A stretch of 64,000 bases of DNA from Glaciecola petra (GCF_031846345.1 NZ_JAVRHX010000001.1:620001-684000); one strand, 5' to 3'. Shown: positions 1 through 9,380, counted from the stretch's first letter. Notes: generated by a model from the letters alone, not told the origin. Numbers and translations: made by a program.

Positions 1-585
1 ACCCTGATCCAGATAAAGCGCTAACCATATGAATGGGATTGTTAAGACAATCGAGATGAATTCAGCTAGCATCTCTTTTTCCATCGTCAAATGTATTTTA
101 AAAACGGTTCGATAGACGCTGACAAAGCCATATGCAAATAGTCCTATCGCAATAAATATGCCGGCTCTCATCATATCAACCGTGGTATGAAATATGGCAA
201 GCATGGCTATCATTGCTGCTATTCCGAGAGGTATTTGCACACTTTTAAGTAAACACAAAGAGGCCAGTCTCTGGCTAAAAGATGCTTTGTCTTTACTCAC
301 TTCTCTCACAAACACATCGGTGGTACCAAAATCCATAAACCATTCAGCAATCATCATTATGGCTAACAGCAACGAATATTCAGCAAAAGTATCGGCACCA
401 AATTGTCGAGCAATTATTGCTGCAATGACCAGTCGCAGTATAGAGTTTAGATTTCGACCAAGTGATAAAGCGACGCCATTTTTTAACAGCTTCCAATTGG
501 TATGATTTTGTCCATCCGAAGCAGAAAATTCACCGGCGTCAGAGTCGGCTAATTCAGAATTTTCCTTACCTTTATGATGATTCAT
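1..585 (-). CDS. Polysaccharide flippase (Wzx-like), N-terminal part only
   Basis: The reading frame is open from an ATG at 585 to the window edge, giving the first 195 residues. A polar N-terminus of about 35 residues is followed by KNGVALSLGRNLNSILRLVI and several hydrophobic helices, including FAEYSLLLAIMMIAEWFMDF and a stretch near residues 120-160. This pattern of paired helices, with an LGR-type first helix and a 'G...A..Y' loop, is that of lipid-linked oligosaccharide flippases (PST/MATE fold), which move undecaprenyl-linked repeat units across the inner membrane. The start overlaps the stop of the upstream sulfotransferase gene (ATGA), so the two are probably translationally coupled. 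The C-terminus lies outside the window. The family call rests on topology and context (adjacent Wzy- and Wzz-type genes), so subfamily and substrate are unknown. Confidence 0.7.
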   Translation of the reverse strand, partial: MNHHKGKENSELADSDAGEFSASDGQNHTNWKLLKNGVALSLGRNLNSILRLVIAAIIARQFGADTFAEYSLLLAIMMIAEWFMDFGTTDVFVREVSKDKASFSQRLASLCLLKSVQIPLGIAAMIAMLAIFHTTVDMMRAGIFIAIGLFAYGFVSVYRTVFKIHLTMEKEMLAEFISIVLTIPFIWLALYLDQG

Positions 586-1607
586 GAATTATGTTTGGAT
601 GAAATAAAACGGCTTAAATCAGATGCCAGCAGCTGTGCGTTTAATTTAACGCTAGCGCTTTCAACTACCTCACTCACAGGTTTTTTGGAACGATGAGCTT
701 TGGGTATTTCGGATGCAACTTTAGGTGTTAACCTTAAAAATTGTGTTAGCGCGGTATAGGTATCGTGAGCGTTATCTATTAAATCCGAATAGTCTAATTC
801 AAAGACTTTGCTTTTTTCTATCTGCTTTATATCATGTTGGTATTTTTGGAGATTATTGACGATATCGCCAGTCATTAATTTTGCAATTAGTTTAGTAAAA
901 ACTCTACGGCCAAGCAGTAGGCGTAAGATTGTAAATGTTTTTGTGAGTCTTCTAGTAATCGGAATACTATTTGATAACAGCGAAAGTAGAGGATCCTTGG
1001 TCTCTGTAAAATGTAAAGCATTGTTAATTTCAGAATTTAGAATTTCTTTGGGTGAGCGCTTAATATAAATAAATTTTGCCTCGGGAAAATTGTCCGAAAT
1101 AAATTTGCCTTGCCCGATATCCCATGGATTTTTTAAAATTAAGGCTTGTGAATCAGTATTTATTGCAGACAGTTTATGTATTATTTGTCGCATTAAGGGT
1201 AATGTCTTTTGGTTGCATGAAAAAGCGCTTCCCCAACGTTTAAGAATCCAACCATATTCTTCGGCTGTATTGGGTCCAAGTGAAATACTATCATTGCCCC
1301 GTTTTGAATATGCTAAGGCATGAAAAAAAGAAGACAATGCATGCTTGTATTCATTCTCCGCATTGTTTTTTGAAATGTTGAGTAATTCAGGAAAATACAC
1401 GATATCAAAGATACTAAGTTTTGCCGTTCCATAGTATTCAGTAAGACTCTCATACAAGAAGGTTGTGCCAGAACGGTGTAAGCCCATAATAAATATTAGG
1501 GGTTTGTCAGGTAACTTGGTGTCAGATTCTTGCGTTTCTGATATCAACTTTTTGTTTTGGTTGATAGGAAAGCTTTGGGCGTTTTTTAACGCCTCTTGAG
1601 TGTTCAT
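582..1607 (-). CDS. Sulfotransferase family protein
   Basis: This 341-residue protein has the PAPS-binding signature of sulfotransferases: a P-loop-like 5'-phosphosulfate motif FIMGLHRSGTTFLYESL near residues 39-55 and a 3'-phosphate motif IYIKRSPKEILNSE near residues 180-195. The family transfers sulfate from PAPS to hydroxyl or amino groups of sugars and other acceptors. Inside a capsule/EPS locus the likely substrate is a sugar of the repeat unit or a lipid-linked intermediate. The start codon overlaps the stop of the upstream membrane protein by one base (TAATG), and its own stop overlaps the flippase start (ATGA), so all three form one operon. There is no signal peptide, so the enzyme should be cytoplasmic. 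The acceptor is not deducible. Confidence 0.85.
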   Translation of the reverse strand: MNTQEALKNAQSFPINQNKKLISETQESDTKLPDKPLIFIMGLHRSGTTFLYESLTEYYGTAKLSIFDIVYFPELLNISKNNAENEYKHALSSFFHALAYSKRGNDSISLGPNTAEEYGWILKRWGSAFSCNQKTLPLMRQIIHKLSAINTDSQALILKNPWDIGQGKFISDNFPEAKFIYIKRSPKEILNSEINNALHFTETKDPLLSLLSNSIPITRRLTKTFTILRLLLGRRVFTKLIAKLMTGDIVNNLQKYQHDIKQIEKSKVFELDYSDLIDNAHDTYTALTQFLRLTPKVASEIPKAHRSKKPVSEVVESASVKLNAQLLASDLSRFISSKHNS

Positions 1608-3115
1608 TAAGCTCTCCTTGCGTTAATGGTATTTGTTAATTGCTGTTTATCCATCACTTGGCGCCAATAGTGAATAACTACAATAATTGCAGATAACAAA
1701 AGAAATACTCGGAGAGGTTGACTAACCCTTAACGAAAAGCTTAAAAAACCATCAAATGCAAATACAAACATAGCGGCCAAACAGCCAACGTTGATAACAA
1801 ATAAACCTTCATGTTTAATTTTTAAGTTTTTAAACCCAGCCCATATGATATACAACCAAAACCACATATGTAAAAAGAGCCCCAAAATACCCAGTTCTCC
1901 CCACCACAAAAAGTAAATATTGTGTACAGGCGGAATCCATCCATTGTAGATACTTTCAGAAAAGCTCAAATAGGGCGGTAGCTCTAATGTATAGGAGTTT
2001 ATACCGACACCAAATAACCAGTGATCTTGTATGAGTCTGAAAAAGTCCTCCATAAACACTTGGCGACCTACAGTGGCGTCATCTTTACTGGCGAATAATC
2101 GATTAAATATTTTCCCCGCAAATGGAATTAACACCACAAACATCCCAACGCATGAGGTAATGGTTGCGATGAGGGCACGATTGCTTAACGTTCGGTGACT
2201 AATCATTAATATCATCAATACCATATATCCGATTGCAAAACCTACCCAAGCAGAACGGCTTTGTGACAATATCAAACCACACAATCCAAGAGAAATCGCT
2301 CCAGCTAGCAAGACCCTAAACCAAAATTGTTTAAAGAGCAGAAATGACCCAATCAGAACAGGAAGGATCACGGCAATGTATATGCCGAAAATATTAGCAT
2401 GCAATAATAGGGCACTTGGTCTAAATGCCAATGAACCTTGCACGGAAGTATAAGCCAAGTTCTCTATGGTTTTTGACGTTGTTTCACCTAAAAATTCTAG
2501 TCCAAGCAAATTACCTTTCAAATATTGTAATATCCCGATACTACTTTGTAGCGCGATACCTAATGCGAGTGGCAAAATACAACTATAAATGTGTTTAGGT
2601 GTTTTGAGTTCGTTTACAAGTACGACAAAAAGTAACGCAACCTTTGCCATTCGCAGAAGCTCATGTGAGCCAGAGGTGCGCCAAGGGCCCTGTATAACAT
2701 CCACTATTCCGATTACAATTATTAAAAGCCAAAGCCAAATGACTTTAGGGATTCGATATCCAGGAGAGTCTTTTTGCAAGGCATCCTTTAATTGAAAAAT
2801 TAATAAGATTCCAACAAATAAATCAAATAATTCGAGTCGAAAAGCTTGTTCACCACCACCTTTAAAAACAATTTCGCCAAATTGCTTACTTAACGCTAAT
2901 GGCAAAGAGAATACCAATAGCCAGAGTAGCAATAACCTAGGATTGGAAGATAAAATCAACATGGCTGCCATTAGCACGCCTAGCACAGCGACTAGCACCA
3001 GCTTAAAGCCGCCAACAATTAGTACTAGTAATAGAGCCATGCCAAAACACAAAGCAAAAAAGACGGCTAGTAGCGAATGAAACTTATCTTTGCTTGAAGA
3101 GGTATAATACGACAT
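1607..3115 (-). CDS. O-antigen ligase / Wzy-type polymerase membrane protein
   Basis: This 502-residue protein has about 10-12 predicted membrane helices. A large periplasmic loop near residues 345-400 contains LFGVGINSYTL and VHNIYFLWWGELGILGLF, the usual PHN-x-Y-L...E-x-G signature of the Wzy/WaaL O-antigen ligase superfamily. SQSRSAWVGFAIGY near residue 285 is also typical (the QSR-SAW motif). Such proteins join lipid-linked oligosaccharides, either polymerising repeat units or ligating a glycan to an acceptor. With the Wzx-, Wzz- and Wza-type genes around it, a polymerase role is favoured over lipid A ligation. It is immediately upstream of the sulfotransferase with a one-base overlap and 6 bp downstream of the CpsD-like gene. 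Confidence 0.8.
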   Translation of the reverse strand: MSYYTSSSKDKFHSLLAVFFALCFGMALLLVLIVGGFKLVLVAVLGVLMAAMLILSSNPRLLLLWLLVFSLPLALSKQFGEIVFKGGGEQAFRLELFDLFVGILLIFQLKDALQKDSPGYRIPKVIWLWLLIIVIGIVDVIQGPWRTSGSHELLRMAKVALLFVVLVNELKTPKHIYSCILPLALGIALQSSIGILQYLKGNLLGLEFLGETTSKTIENLAYTSVQGSLAFRPSALLLHANIFGIYIAVILPVLIGSFLLFKQFWFRVLLAGAISLGLCGLILSQSRSAWVGFAIGYMVLMILMISHRTLSNRALIATITSCVGMFVVLIPFAGKIFNRLFASKDDATVGRQVFMEDFFRLIQDHWLFGVGINSYTLELPPYLSFSESIYNGWIPPVHNIYFLWWGELGILGLFLHMWFWLYIIWAGFKNLKIKHEGLFVINVGCLAAMFVFAFDGFLSFSLRVSQPLRVFLLLSAIIVVIHYWRQVMDKQQLTNTINARRA

Positions 3116-3121
3116 GACAAA

Positions 3122-4045
3122 TCATGTGTTTATGGTTGATGATGCTCTCGCTTTACCTGAAATTTTTACCAACATATTCACGTAATAGTTAACATCACAA
3201 AGTCGAAGAGTTTTCGCTGCATCGAGGTATTCTTTCTGTCCAGTTTTATTTTCAATGGATGCTAGTACGACTCTTCCAGCGTGTGGAGCAACCTTTAATG
3301 CCGTTGAGCTATCAAGTAAGTAACCAGCATAAAAAATCACATACTCGTAATTATCTTGTACTTCATTAATTAGATCTGCAATTTGCCGCATGGCTTCGTC
3401 TTCACTTTTATTCTCAAGTGACCCATGCAATCCAGCAGATACTGCCGACATGTAATCGATGTTTTTAGCTTGAGAAGTTAGAATAAACTGATTAGTTTTA
3501 CTTGTTGTTGTGCCGTCGGTAGTAAATAAATCGTTTTCAATATAATTTTCCAGCTCTAGCTTTGCATCTTCCAACGATAAAAATGGACCTATTGTTTCGC
3601 CTTCACGAGTGTTAAAAAACCATCCTTCATCGTTTTCATAAAATCGTTTTTTTCGAGCGTCGGGTGTAAAAGTACCAGATTCTCCAGCTCTCGACTGGCA
3701 ACCTAATAAATCTGGAATGGCAGACCCGGTATTACTAATATCGATAAGCAATACAGGTTTTTTGACAATACTCGTCAGTGCCATGGTCAGCAGCACACAA
3801 CTATGGGCGACGCTATCATCCTTATCGGTGCTTACCACTAGCATGGTGGGAGATTGAGTCTTGTCATGCACAAACTGTAATGCAAGTCTTCTATATGGCA
3901 CGATATCTTCGGTCACTTTAACTTTTCTTCGTGCCCACCAACGTTGAATATTTCTCATTTTACTTTTAAACCAGTTTGTTGAAGGCGTTGAACTTTCATT
4001 TGTTTGCGCTGCTTGCGAGTTATCAATGTCGTTTTCTATTGCCAT
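3122..4045 (-). CDS. CpsD/CapB-like protein with degenerate P-loop and an inserted W-F-x-T-R-E-G domain
   Basis: This 307-residue protein sits directly after the Wzz-type gene, where tyrosine autokinases (BY-kinases) normally sit. The fold pattern is recognisable: MLVVSTDKDDSVAHSCVLL (residues 68-86) stands where the Walker A strand-loop-helix should be, KKPVLLIDIS (95-104) is the Walker A-prime strand, and YEYVIFYAG (around 230) is the Walker B strand. However, the GxGKS/T core is replaced by KDDSVA, and the Walker B aspartate is replaced by tyrosine. There is no C-terminal tyrosine cluster. Residues about 128-172 form an insertion with RKKRFYENDEGWFFNTREGE followed by IGPF and a short helix; it resembles small standalone proteobacterial proteins with a WYF-x-TREG...GPF motif (DUF6316-like, from memory). 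It is probably a catalytically dead regulatory partner of the chain-length protein. Confidence 0.7.
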   Translation of the reverse strand: MAIENDIDNSQAAQTNESSTPSTNWFKSKMRNIQRWWARRKVKVTEDIVPYRRLALQFVHDKTQSPTMLVVSTDKDDSVAHSCVLLTMALTSIVKKPVLLIDISNTGSAIPDLLGCQSRAGESGTFTPDARKKRFYENDEGWFFNTREGETIGPFLSLEDAKLELENYIENDLFTTDGTTTSKTNQFILTSQAKNIDYMSAVSAGLHGSLENKSEDEAMRQIADLINEVQDNYEYVIFYAGYLLDSSTALKVAPHAGRVVLASIENKTGQKEYLDAAKTLRLCDVNYYVNMLVKISGKARASSTINT

Positions 4046-4051
4046 TACTTA

Positions 4052-5746
4052 CTACTTACTTACGATAAGGCGATTCGGAGTGAATCGGCTTTTGAATTGT
4101 TGAAATAAAGGCATGTCGGAGGTATCAGTTTTGACTTCAACGACTGATAATTCTTGTCCGATGCCAACATATGATTCTAGAAAACGCACTGTTACTTTAT
4201 TGCCTAACAAGCTCTTAATCAACGCTGCAATAACGCCTAAAATAATGCCTATAATGAGTGCAATTGGATACAAATACTTCGCTTTTGGCCAACTTTTAGA
4301 CGCTGGCGGAACCGCGTAATCTACTACTCGAAGTGTGGGCATTGCTTCTTTTGCTGAAAGATAAGAAACATCAGCTTGTGCACGTTTAGTCAGAAGTACC
4401 TTGTATACTTGTTGGGCTACACTGTAACGGCGGTCAATATCCCTTAATTGCGCTGCCAATTCCGGCGCTCTTGTTAGACTTTCTACCATATCAGCCTGTA
4501 TTGTTTTCATAGAAGCTAAACCCGCAGTTAAGCCAGATAATTCAGTCTCTATGTTTGATTTTCTTCGTTTAAGTTCCAACCATACTTGATTGATTGCTGT
4601 GGTGGTTGATGCTTCAGAAGTACTCTCGCTATTATTAATTAATGAATCGAGCCCAGCAATTTGAGAGAGTAACAATTCAATTTCAGGAGAATCAGCCCGA
4701 TACCTTATTAAATCTGTGACTAACTTAGCTTCTAATTCTAACTTTTTGCTCTTTGCTGACTCACGAACGCCGCTTGCTTCTTTAGTACTGCTCACAATGC
4801 GTTGTTCTGGCATGTCAGCTAACTGGCGATTGATTTCTATTAAGCTTGACCGTAATGTATCCAATCGTGTATCCGTCGCGGAAATTTCGGTTTCCAAGTT
4901 TACAAGTTTTTCGACCTGTTGTGTTTCTCTGACAAAATCGAATACCAAATTATTTTCATTTAAAAATTTGACACGTTGAGTTGATGTTTCAAGAATTTCA
5001 GCATGCACTTTATCGATATGTTGCGTCAGGGCATCAATAGAGCGTTTGGCTTCTTCTTCTAAAGACTCCATGCGCCACTCCATATAAGTGTCTATCCATG
5101 TATTTGTGATTTGGTAAATTCTAGGGTGTGGGCCTTTTGCATATACTTCACCAATTAGGATGTCACCAGCGGTTTGCACTTGCAAACCTGCACGCAAATC
5201 TCTGATTGTTTTTCCTAATTCCTTTTGTTCGGGTGTAAGTGCATCAACTTCACTTGGTCCAAGTATCCATGATTTCACTTCTTTATAAGCCATGCCAGGA
5301 TAGGAAATTTCCCAAAAATGAGATATTTGAGACATGACCGGATGATAAACATCGTCAAAACCTAGGTTTTCTTTTTCTATGACTCGTTTTAATACGGTCC
5401 CAGATTTCATCAATTCTATCTCTGTACGAGCATCGTTCTTACGAAATAGATTCCACTCTTTATAAAACGAGTCTCTTTCCGCATCTTCAGAGCGCTCCAC
5501 CATTATTACCGCTTCGGCTCTATAAATGGGAGGCCAAACAAATTGATACAAGGCCGCTAGAAAGATTACGAATATTGTAGTGATAGCGACTAGTCTTTTG
5601 TTGACAAGAATTGTTTCTATAAGGCCTTGTAACAAACTATTGAAATCAAACATGTCAGCCGTTTGATTTTCAAAGTAAGCATGATTAGGTGCTGGGTTAG
5701 CTTCATTTTTCGGATTCGTTAACGCGTTTTTCATAGAAAAATCCAT
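4052..5746 (-). CDS. Wzz/GNVR-type polysaccharide chain-length and export protein
   Basis: This 564-residue inner-membrane protein has the polysaccharide co-polymerase layout. A first membrane helix (about residues 53-70) is followed by the WPPIYRAEAVIMVE strand typical of Wzz domains. A long periplasmic coiled-coil region follows (about 200-460, with LAAQLRDIDRRYSVAQQVYKVLLTKRA near its end). A proline-rich AVPPASKSWPKAKYLYP segment (the GNVR/tether consensus region) precedes a second helix near residues 490-514 and a short cytoplasmic tail. Members set glycan chain length together with Wzy and contact the outer-membrane Wza channel. The kinase half is encoded separately by the next gene, 6 bp downstream. 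A second in-frame ATG at residue 5 is possible as the start. The gene is divergent from the fused gene at 5928. Confidence 0.85.
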   Translation of the reverse strand: MDFSMKNALTNPKNEANPAPNHAYFENQTADMFDFNSLLQGLIETILVNKRLVAITTIFVIFLAALYQFVWPPIYRAEAVIMVERSEDAERDSFYKEWNLFRKNDARTEIELMKSGTVLKRVIEKENLGFDDVYHPVMSQISHFWEISYPGMAYKEVKSWILGPSEVDALTPEQKELGKTIRDLRAGLQVQTAGDILIGEVYAKGPHPRIYQITNTWIDTYMEWRMESLEEEAKRSIDALTQHIDKVHAEILETSTQRVKFLNENNLVFDFVRETQQVEKLVNLETEISATDTRLDTLRSSLIEINRQLADMPEQRIVSSTKEASGVRESAKSKKLELEAKLVTDLIRYRADSPEIELLLSQIAGLDSLINNSESTSEASTTTAINQVWLELKRRKSNIETELSGLTAGLASMKTIQADMVESLTRAPELAAQLRDIDRRYSVAQQVYKVLLTKRAQADVSYLSAKEAMPTLRVVDYAVPPASKSWPKAKYLYPIALIIGIILGVIAALIKSLLGNKVTVRFLESYVGIGQELSVVEVKTDTSDMPLFQQFKSRFTPNRLIVSK

Positions 5747-5927
5747 TTGTTACACTAATGACTACAACTTTATGGAAAAAGTGGATGGGAGCCAGTACAA
5801 AAAGTTATTGTCATTGTGCACAATTTTTCGTCTGGTGTCAGTTAAAATTTTAAGATAATATGATGATTCTGGTTTTTATAATTAATATTGATTAAAGAGT
5901 TCACGTGGTGAAAGCAGGAGTAGTATT

Positions 5928-7868
5928 TTGATCATAGGGAATGGACTAATAGCCAGAGCTTTTGATTCATATGTGGCCGACCAAGATGTGGTCGTATTTG
6001 CTTCAGGCGTATCAAACTCACTATGCAGAGAACCTTCGGAATTTGATCGTGAGTGGCGTTTACTCAAAGACGTTGTTAATGCACACCCAAATATAAAGTT
6101 TGTCTATTTCAGTACTTGCAGCATCGCTGATCAAGACCGACAAAACACCCCATATGTGACGCATAAATTAGAAGTTGAAGAATTTATTAAACGTCACTGT
6201 TCAGACTATTTGATTATAAGATTGCCCGCGGTGATAGGCAAAAGTAATGCTGCAACTACTTTACCTTTTGTTTTTGCTGAAAAAATAAGACAGGGTGAGG
6301 AATTCTGCGTTTGGGCGAATGCTGTGCGTTATCCTGTAGATATTGATGATGTCTTTAAAATCACTGATGCCTTTATAAAAGATATTAGTCTCAAAAATAA
6401 GTGCTTAAACATTGCCTCGTATCCGTACAAAGTCACTGAAATCGTAAGCATAATTGAAAGGATACAAAGGAAAAAGGCCAATTTTGAGGTGATAGATAAG
6501 GGTGGTAGTTATCCACTCGATTTGGAACAATGCTACGAAAAATGCCGAGAGTTAGCCATTGACATTGATTATTTCTATCTGGAAAAAGTCTTTCGCAAGT
6601 ATTTGCCTACGCTAGCGCAAGAGTACACAAAATTGCCAACCTTACCTGCCGCAGTAGGGGGCAAAAAGATAAGAGCAAATGATAAAAACATTCTATTCGG
6701 TGCGCCCGTCATTACTGAATCTGATATTCAATCAGTCAACGACTGTTTGCGTAGTCGTTGGATTGGCAAAGGTGCACTTACTCGGCAGTTTGAACAAAAG
6801 TTTGCTGCATTTAAAGAGACTCATGACGCTGTAGCTGTAAACAGTTGTACTGCAGGTATTCATTTGGCACTATTGGTGTTAGGCGTGCGAGATGGCGATG
6901 AAGTAATACTACCGACAATGACCTTTTGTGCTACTGCGCAAGCTGTGGAGTATGTAGGAGCATCACCAGTATTTGTAGATTGTGATCCGAGCAGTTACAA
7001 CATTTCGGCGGCGCTGATAGCGCCGCATATTACAGAAAAAACATCAGCTATCATTGTGGTTCATATCGCAGGCCGAACTGTTGATATGGGGCCTATTATG
7101 GCTTTAGCAAAGCAACATTCATTGGTTGTCATAGAAGATTGCGCTCATGCTTTAGAAACACGCTATAAAGATAAACACGTTGGCCTAATAGGTGATGCAG
7201 GTTGTTTCAGTTTTTATGCAACAAAAAGCATTACTACGGGCGATGGCGGCATGGTGGTTATGAACGACCCGTCAAAATTGGCCAAGTTAAGGTTGTTTTC
7301 TAATCATGGTATGACGAGCGACGCATGGGCAAGAGTAAATAGTAACAAAACTAGCTATCAAGTGGTTAGCCCAGGCTTTAAGTACAATATGACAGACATG
7401 GAAGCTTCTTTGGGATTATCGCAATTTACCCAAATAAAAGATAAATGGCAGCGACGCAGAGATATTTGGTATTTATATCACCGTTACTTACAAAACTTAC
7501 CAATCATTCTGCCTGAACTACCCACAAATGATGATGAAATGGGATTCCATCTATTTTCGATAGTGTTGCAAGACAAGGTGACAATAGACGCAGTAGCGTT
7601 TATGAAGGCATTAAAATACGAGATGATAGGCACTGGTGTACATTATCAACCCTTGCATTCTCATCCATATTTTGCTGCAAAATATAAGGTCGACAAACGA
7701 AATTATCCGCATGCTAATGCAATGGAATCGCGATTATTTTCTTTACCGATGAATACAGATTTAACAGACTTGGATATTAAGAAAATTTGTGATGTAGTTA
7801 TCCAAACTTTAGCTTATTTTAGTCCGATTGAAGTGCCCCAAAAAACCAAAATAGGAATTAGCCAATAA
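5928..7868 (+). CDS. Fused NAD-dependent sugar reductase/epimerase and DegT/DnrJ/EryC1 aminotransferase
   Basis: This 646-residue protein joins two enzymes. Residues 1 to about 215 are an SDR-type NAD(P)-binding domain: IIGNGLIARAF is the nucleotide-binding loop, FVYFSTCSI is the catalytic-serine strand, and YVTHKLEVE supplies the YxxxK pair. Residues about 255-635 are a DegT/DnrJ/EryC1/StrS PLP-dependent sugar aminotransferase, with VIEDCAHALE and FYATKSITTGDGG; lysine 433 of the latter should bind PLP. The pair would oxidise or reduce and then aminate a nucleotide sugar, giving an amino-deoxysugar for the repeat unit. The start is TTG at 5928, chosen because AGGAG lies 7 bases upstream and no ATG fits the Rossmann N-terminus. 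The stop overlaps the next start (TAATG). Confidence 0.85.
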   Translation: MIIGNGLIARAFDSYVADQDVVVFASGVSNSLCREPSEFDREWRLLKDVVNAHPNIKFVYFSTCSIADQDRQNTPYVTHKLEVEEFIKRHCSDYLIIRLPAVIGKSNAATTLPFVFAEKIRQGEEFCVWANAVRYPVDIDDVFKITDAFIKDISLKNKCLNIASYPYKVTEIVSIIERIQRKKANFEVIDKGGSYPLDLEQCYEKCRELAIDIDYFYLEKVFRKYLPTLAQEYTKLPTLPAAVGGKKIRANDKNILFGAPVITESDIQSVNDCLRSRWIGKGALTRQFEQKFAAFKETHDAVAVNSCTAGIHLALLVLGVRDGDEVILPTMTFCATAQAVEYVGASPVFVDCDPSSYNISAALIAPHITEKTSAIIVVHIAGRTVDMGPIMALAKQHSLVVIEDCAHALETRYKDKHVGLIGDAGCFSFYATKSITTGDGGMVVMNDPSKLAKLRLFSNHGMTSDAWARVNSNKTSYQVVSPGFKYNMTDMEASLGLSQFTQIKDKWQRRRDIWYLYHRYLQNLPIILPELPTNDDEMGFHLFSIVLQDKVTIDAVAFMKALKYEMIGTGVHYQPLHSHPYFAAKYKVDKRNYPHANAMESRLFSLPMNTDLTDLDIKKICDVVIQTLAYFSPIEVPQKTKIGISQ

Positions 7869-8635
7869 TGTACCAGAAGTTTTCGACAACCCTCATTAAA
7901 CGCTTCATCATGATGGGTATATGCATAATCTGTGGAGTGGTTTTAAGTGCATGTACAACATCAAAAACCGTCGATGAAGAATTGCTCGCGCCGCCTGAGA
8001 TAATTAAGGCAAAAGGTCGCTATAAAAAAGAATATATCATTGTTCCAGGTGATAGTTTTGAAGTGTCTATCTGGCAGGTACCAGAATTATCAAGAGTCGT
8101 CACAGTCAGACCTGATGGTTATATTTCACTCCCTACAGAAAGCCAAATTCCCGCTAGTGGCAAGACATTCAGTGAACTAGAAAAAGACTTAACTTTGCGT
8201 TTTTCTAGCCGTTTGAAAGATCCAAAAATTACGCTTTTAGCTCAGAAAATTAGAGAAAATATGGTGTATGTTATTGGTGATGTAAATATACCTAGGGCCA
8301 TTCCTCTGCATCAGGCTAGTACAGTGATGGAAGCAGTGACTATAGCAGGTGGTCCAAAGCGTAGTGGTGGTCCAGACGATATTTCTATTATCCGATTGGG
8401 TGATGATGGAGTTTTACGTGCTATTCCAATCATGTCTAGCGAAGAGGGTCAGCCATCAGCTTATTTATCAATGACATTGGCTCAATTACAACCTGACGAC
8501 ATTATTTTTGTACCAGAGACTGGGCGAAGTGAAGTACTTAGGTTTCTCGATGACTTCATCGGCAGGCCGCTACAATATATCAACATAATAGGTAACACTG
8601 TGCTTAGTTATCGCATATTAGATGAAAATTTTTAA
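7868..8635 (+). CDS. Wza-type polysaccharide export outer-membrane lipoprotein
   Basis: This 255-residue protein has a lipoprotein signal peptide ending in VVLSACTTS, so the mature N-terminal cysteine is acylated. A poly-export domain starts with YIIVPGDSFEVSIWQVPELS, continues VRPDGYISLP, and is followed by an SLBB-like part (MVYVIGDVNIPRAIPL, VTIAGGP). These are the hallmarks of Wza/KpsD/GumB-type outer-membrane translocons. At 255 residues it is shorter than E. coli Wza (about 379), suggesting one SLBB domain. An in-frame ATG at 7910 would give a more usual, shorter signal peptide and is an alternative start; the 7868 start overlaps the upstream stop by one base. It should connect with the Wzz-type protein across the periplasm. 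Confidence 0.88.
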   Translation: MYQKFSTTLIKRFIMMGICIICGVVLSACTTSKTVDEELLAPPEIIKAKGRYKKEYIIVPGDSFEVSIWQVPELSRVVTVRPDGYISLPTESQIPASGKTFSELEKDLTLRFSSRLKDPKITLLAQKIRENMVYVIGDVNIPRAIPLHQASTVMEAVTIAGGPKRSGGPDDISIIRLGDDGVLRAIPIMSSEEGQPSAYLSMTLAQLQPDDIIFVPETGRSEVLRFLDDFIGRPLQYINIIGNTVLSYRILDENF

Positions 8636-8663
8636 GAATACATTTAAATAATAGGAACTCAAC

Positions 8664-9380
8664 ATGAAAACAGTAATACTATGCGGAGGCAGAGGAACAC
8701 GCGCTTATCCGTACACAGAACATTTCCCGAAACCGATGATGCCGATAAATGGAACACCAATCATTGTGCATTTAATGAAGGTGTTTGCAGCACAAGGATT
8801 TACTGAATTTGTCTTAGCAGCAGGTCATAAACAGGAACTTCTGATTGACTACTTTGATGGCCGTTTCCCCGATTGGGATATCCGCATAGTTGACACTGGT
8901 GATGATGCCGATACAGGGCAAAGAATCGCGCGTTGTGGGTCATTTGTTGGCGACAAATTTTTTGCTACCTATGGCGATGGTTTAGGAAATGTTGATTTAC
9001 ATAAATTACTAGAGAACCATAATAAGTCAGAACGCTTAGCCACATTAACAACCGTTCCGTTGCGCGCTCAATACGGATTAGTTGTGTACGATGAAGATTG
9101 CAAAGTGCAACGATTTGAAGAAAAGCCATTGGTAGATAACTATTGGATAAACGCGGGTTTTATGGTTTTTGAGCATAAAGCGCTATTTGACTGGCAAGGA
9201 AAAAACCTAGAACAAGAAGTATTGCCTTATTTTGCTGAAAAAGAACAATTATATGTAAGTAAGCATAGAGGTTTTTGGAAATCGATGGATACAAGTAAAG
9301 ATCAGTCTGAACTGGAAGATTTGTTGATTGATGGGAGAGCACCATGGCAAATTCCACAGCAAAATGAGTCAAACGACTGA
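8664..9380 (+). CDS. Sugar-phosphate nucleotidyltransferase, RfbF-like (glucose-1-phosphate cytidylyltransferase family)
   Basis: This 238-residue enzyme begins MKTVILCGGRGTRAYPYTEH followed by FPKPMMPINGTPI. This is the nucleotide-binding signature of sugar-1-phosphate nucleotidyltransferases, and the spacing and the later ATYGDGLGNVDL resemble RfbF, which makes CDP-glucose. The metal-binding aspartate lies in YGDG. EEKPLVDNYWINAGFMVFE is the substrate loop. It is slightly shorter than RfbF (about 257) and no CDP-glucose 4,6-dehydratase is in the window, so the actual nucleotide and sugar are uncertain. An AGGA ribosome-binding site lies 8-10 bases before the ATG. It belongs to the plus-strand EPS gene run. 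Confidence 0.75.
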   Translation: MKTVILCGGRGTRAYPYTEHFPKPMMPINGTPIIVHLMKVFAAQGFTEFVLAAGHKQELLIDYFDGRFPDWDIRIVDTGDDADTGQRIARCGSFVGDKFFATYGDGLGNVDLHKLLENHNKSERLATLTTVPLRAQYGLVVYDEDCKVQRFEEKPLVDNYWINAGFMVFEHKALFDWQGKNLEQEVLPYFAEKEQLYVSKHRGFWKSMDTSKDQSELEDLLIDGRAPWQIPQQNESND

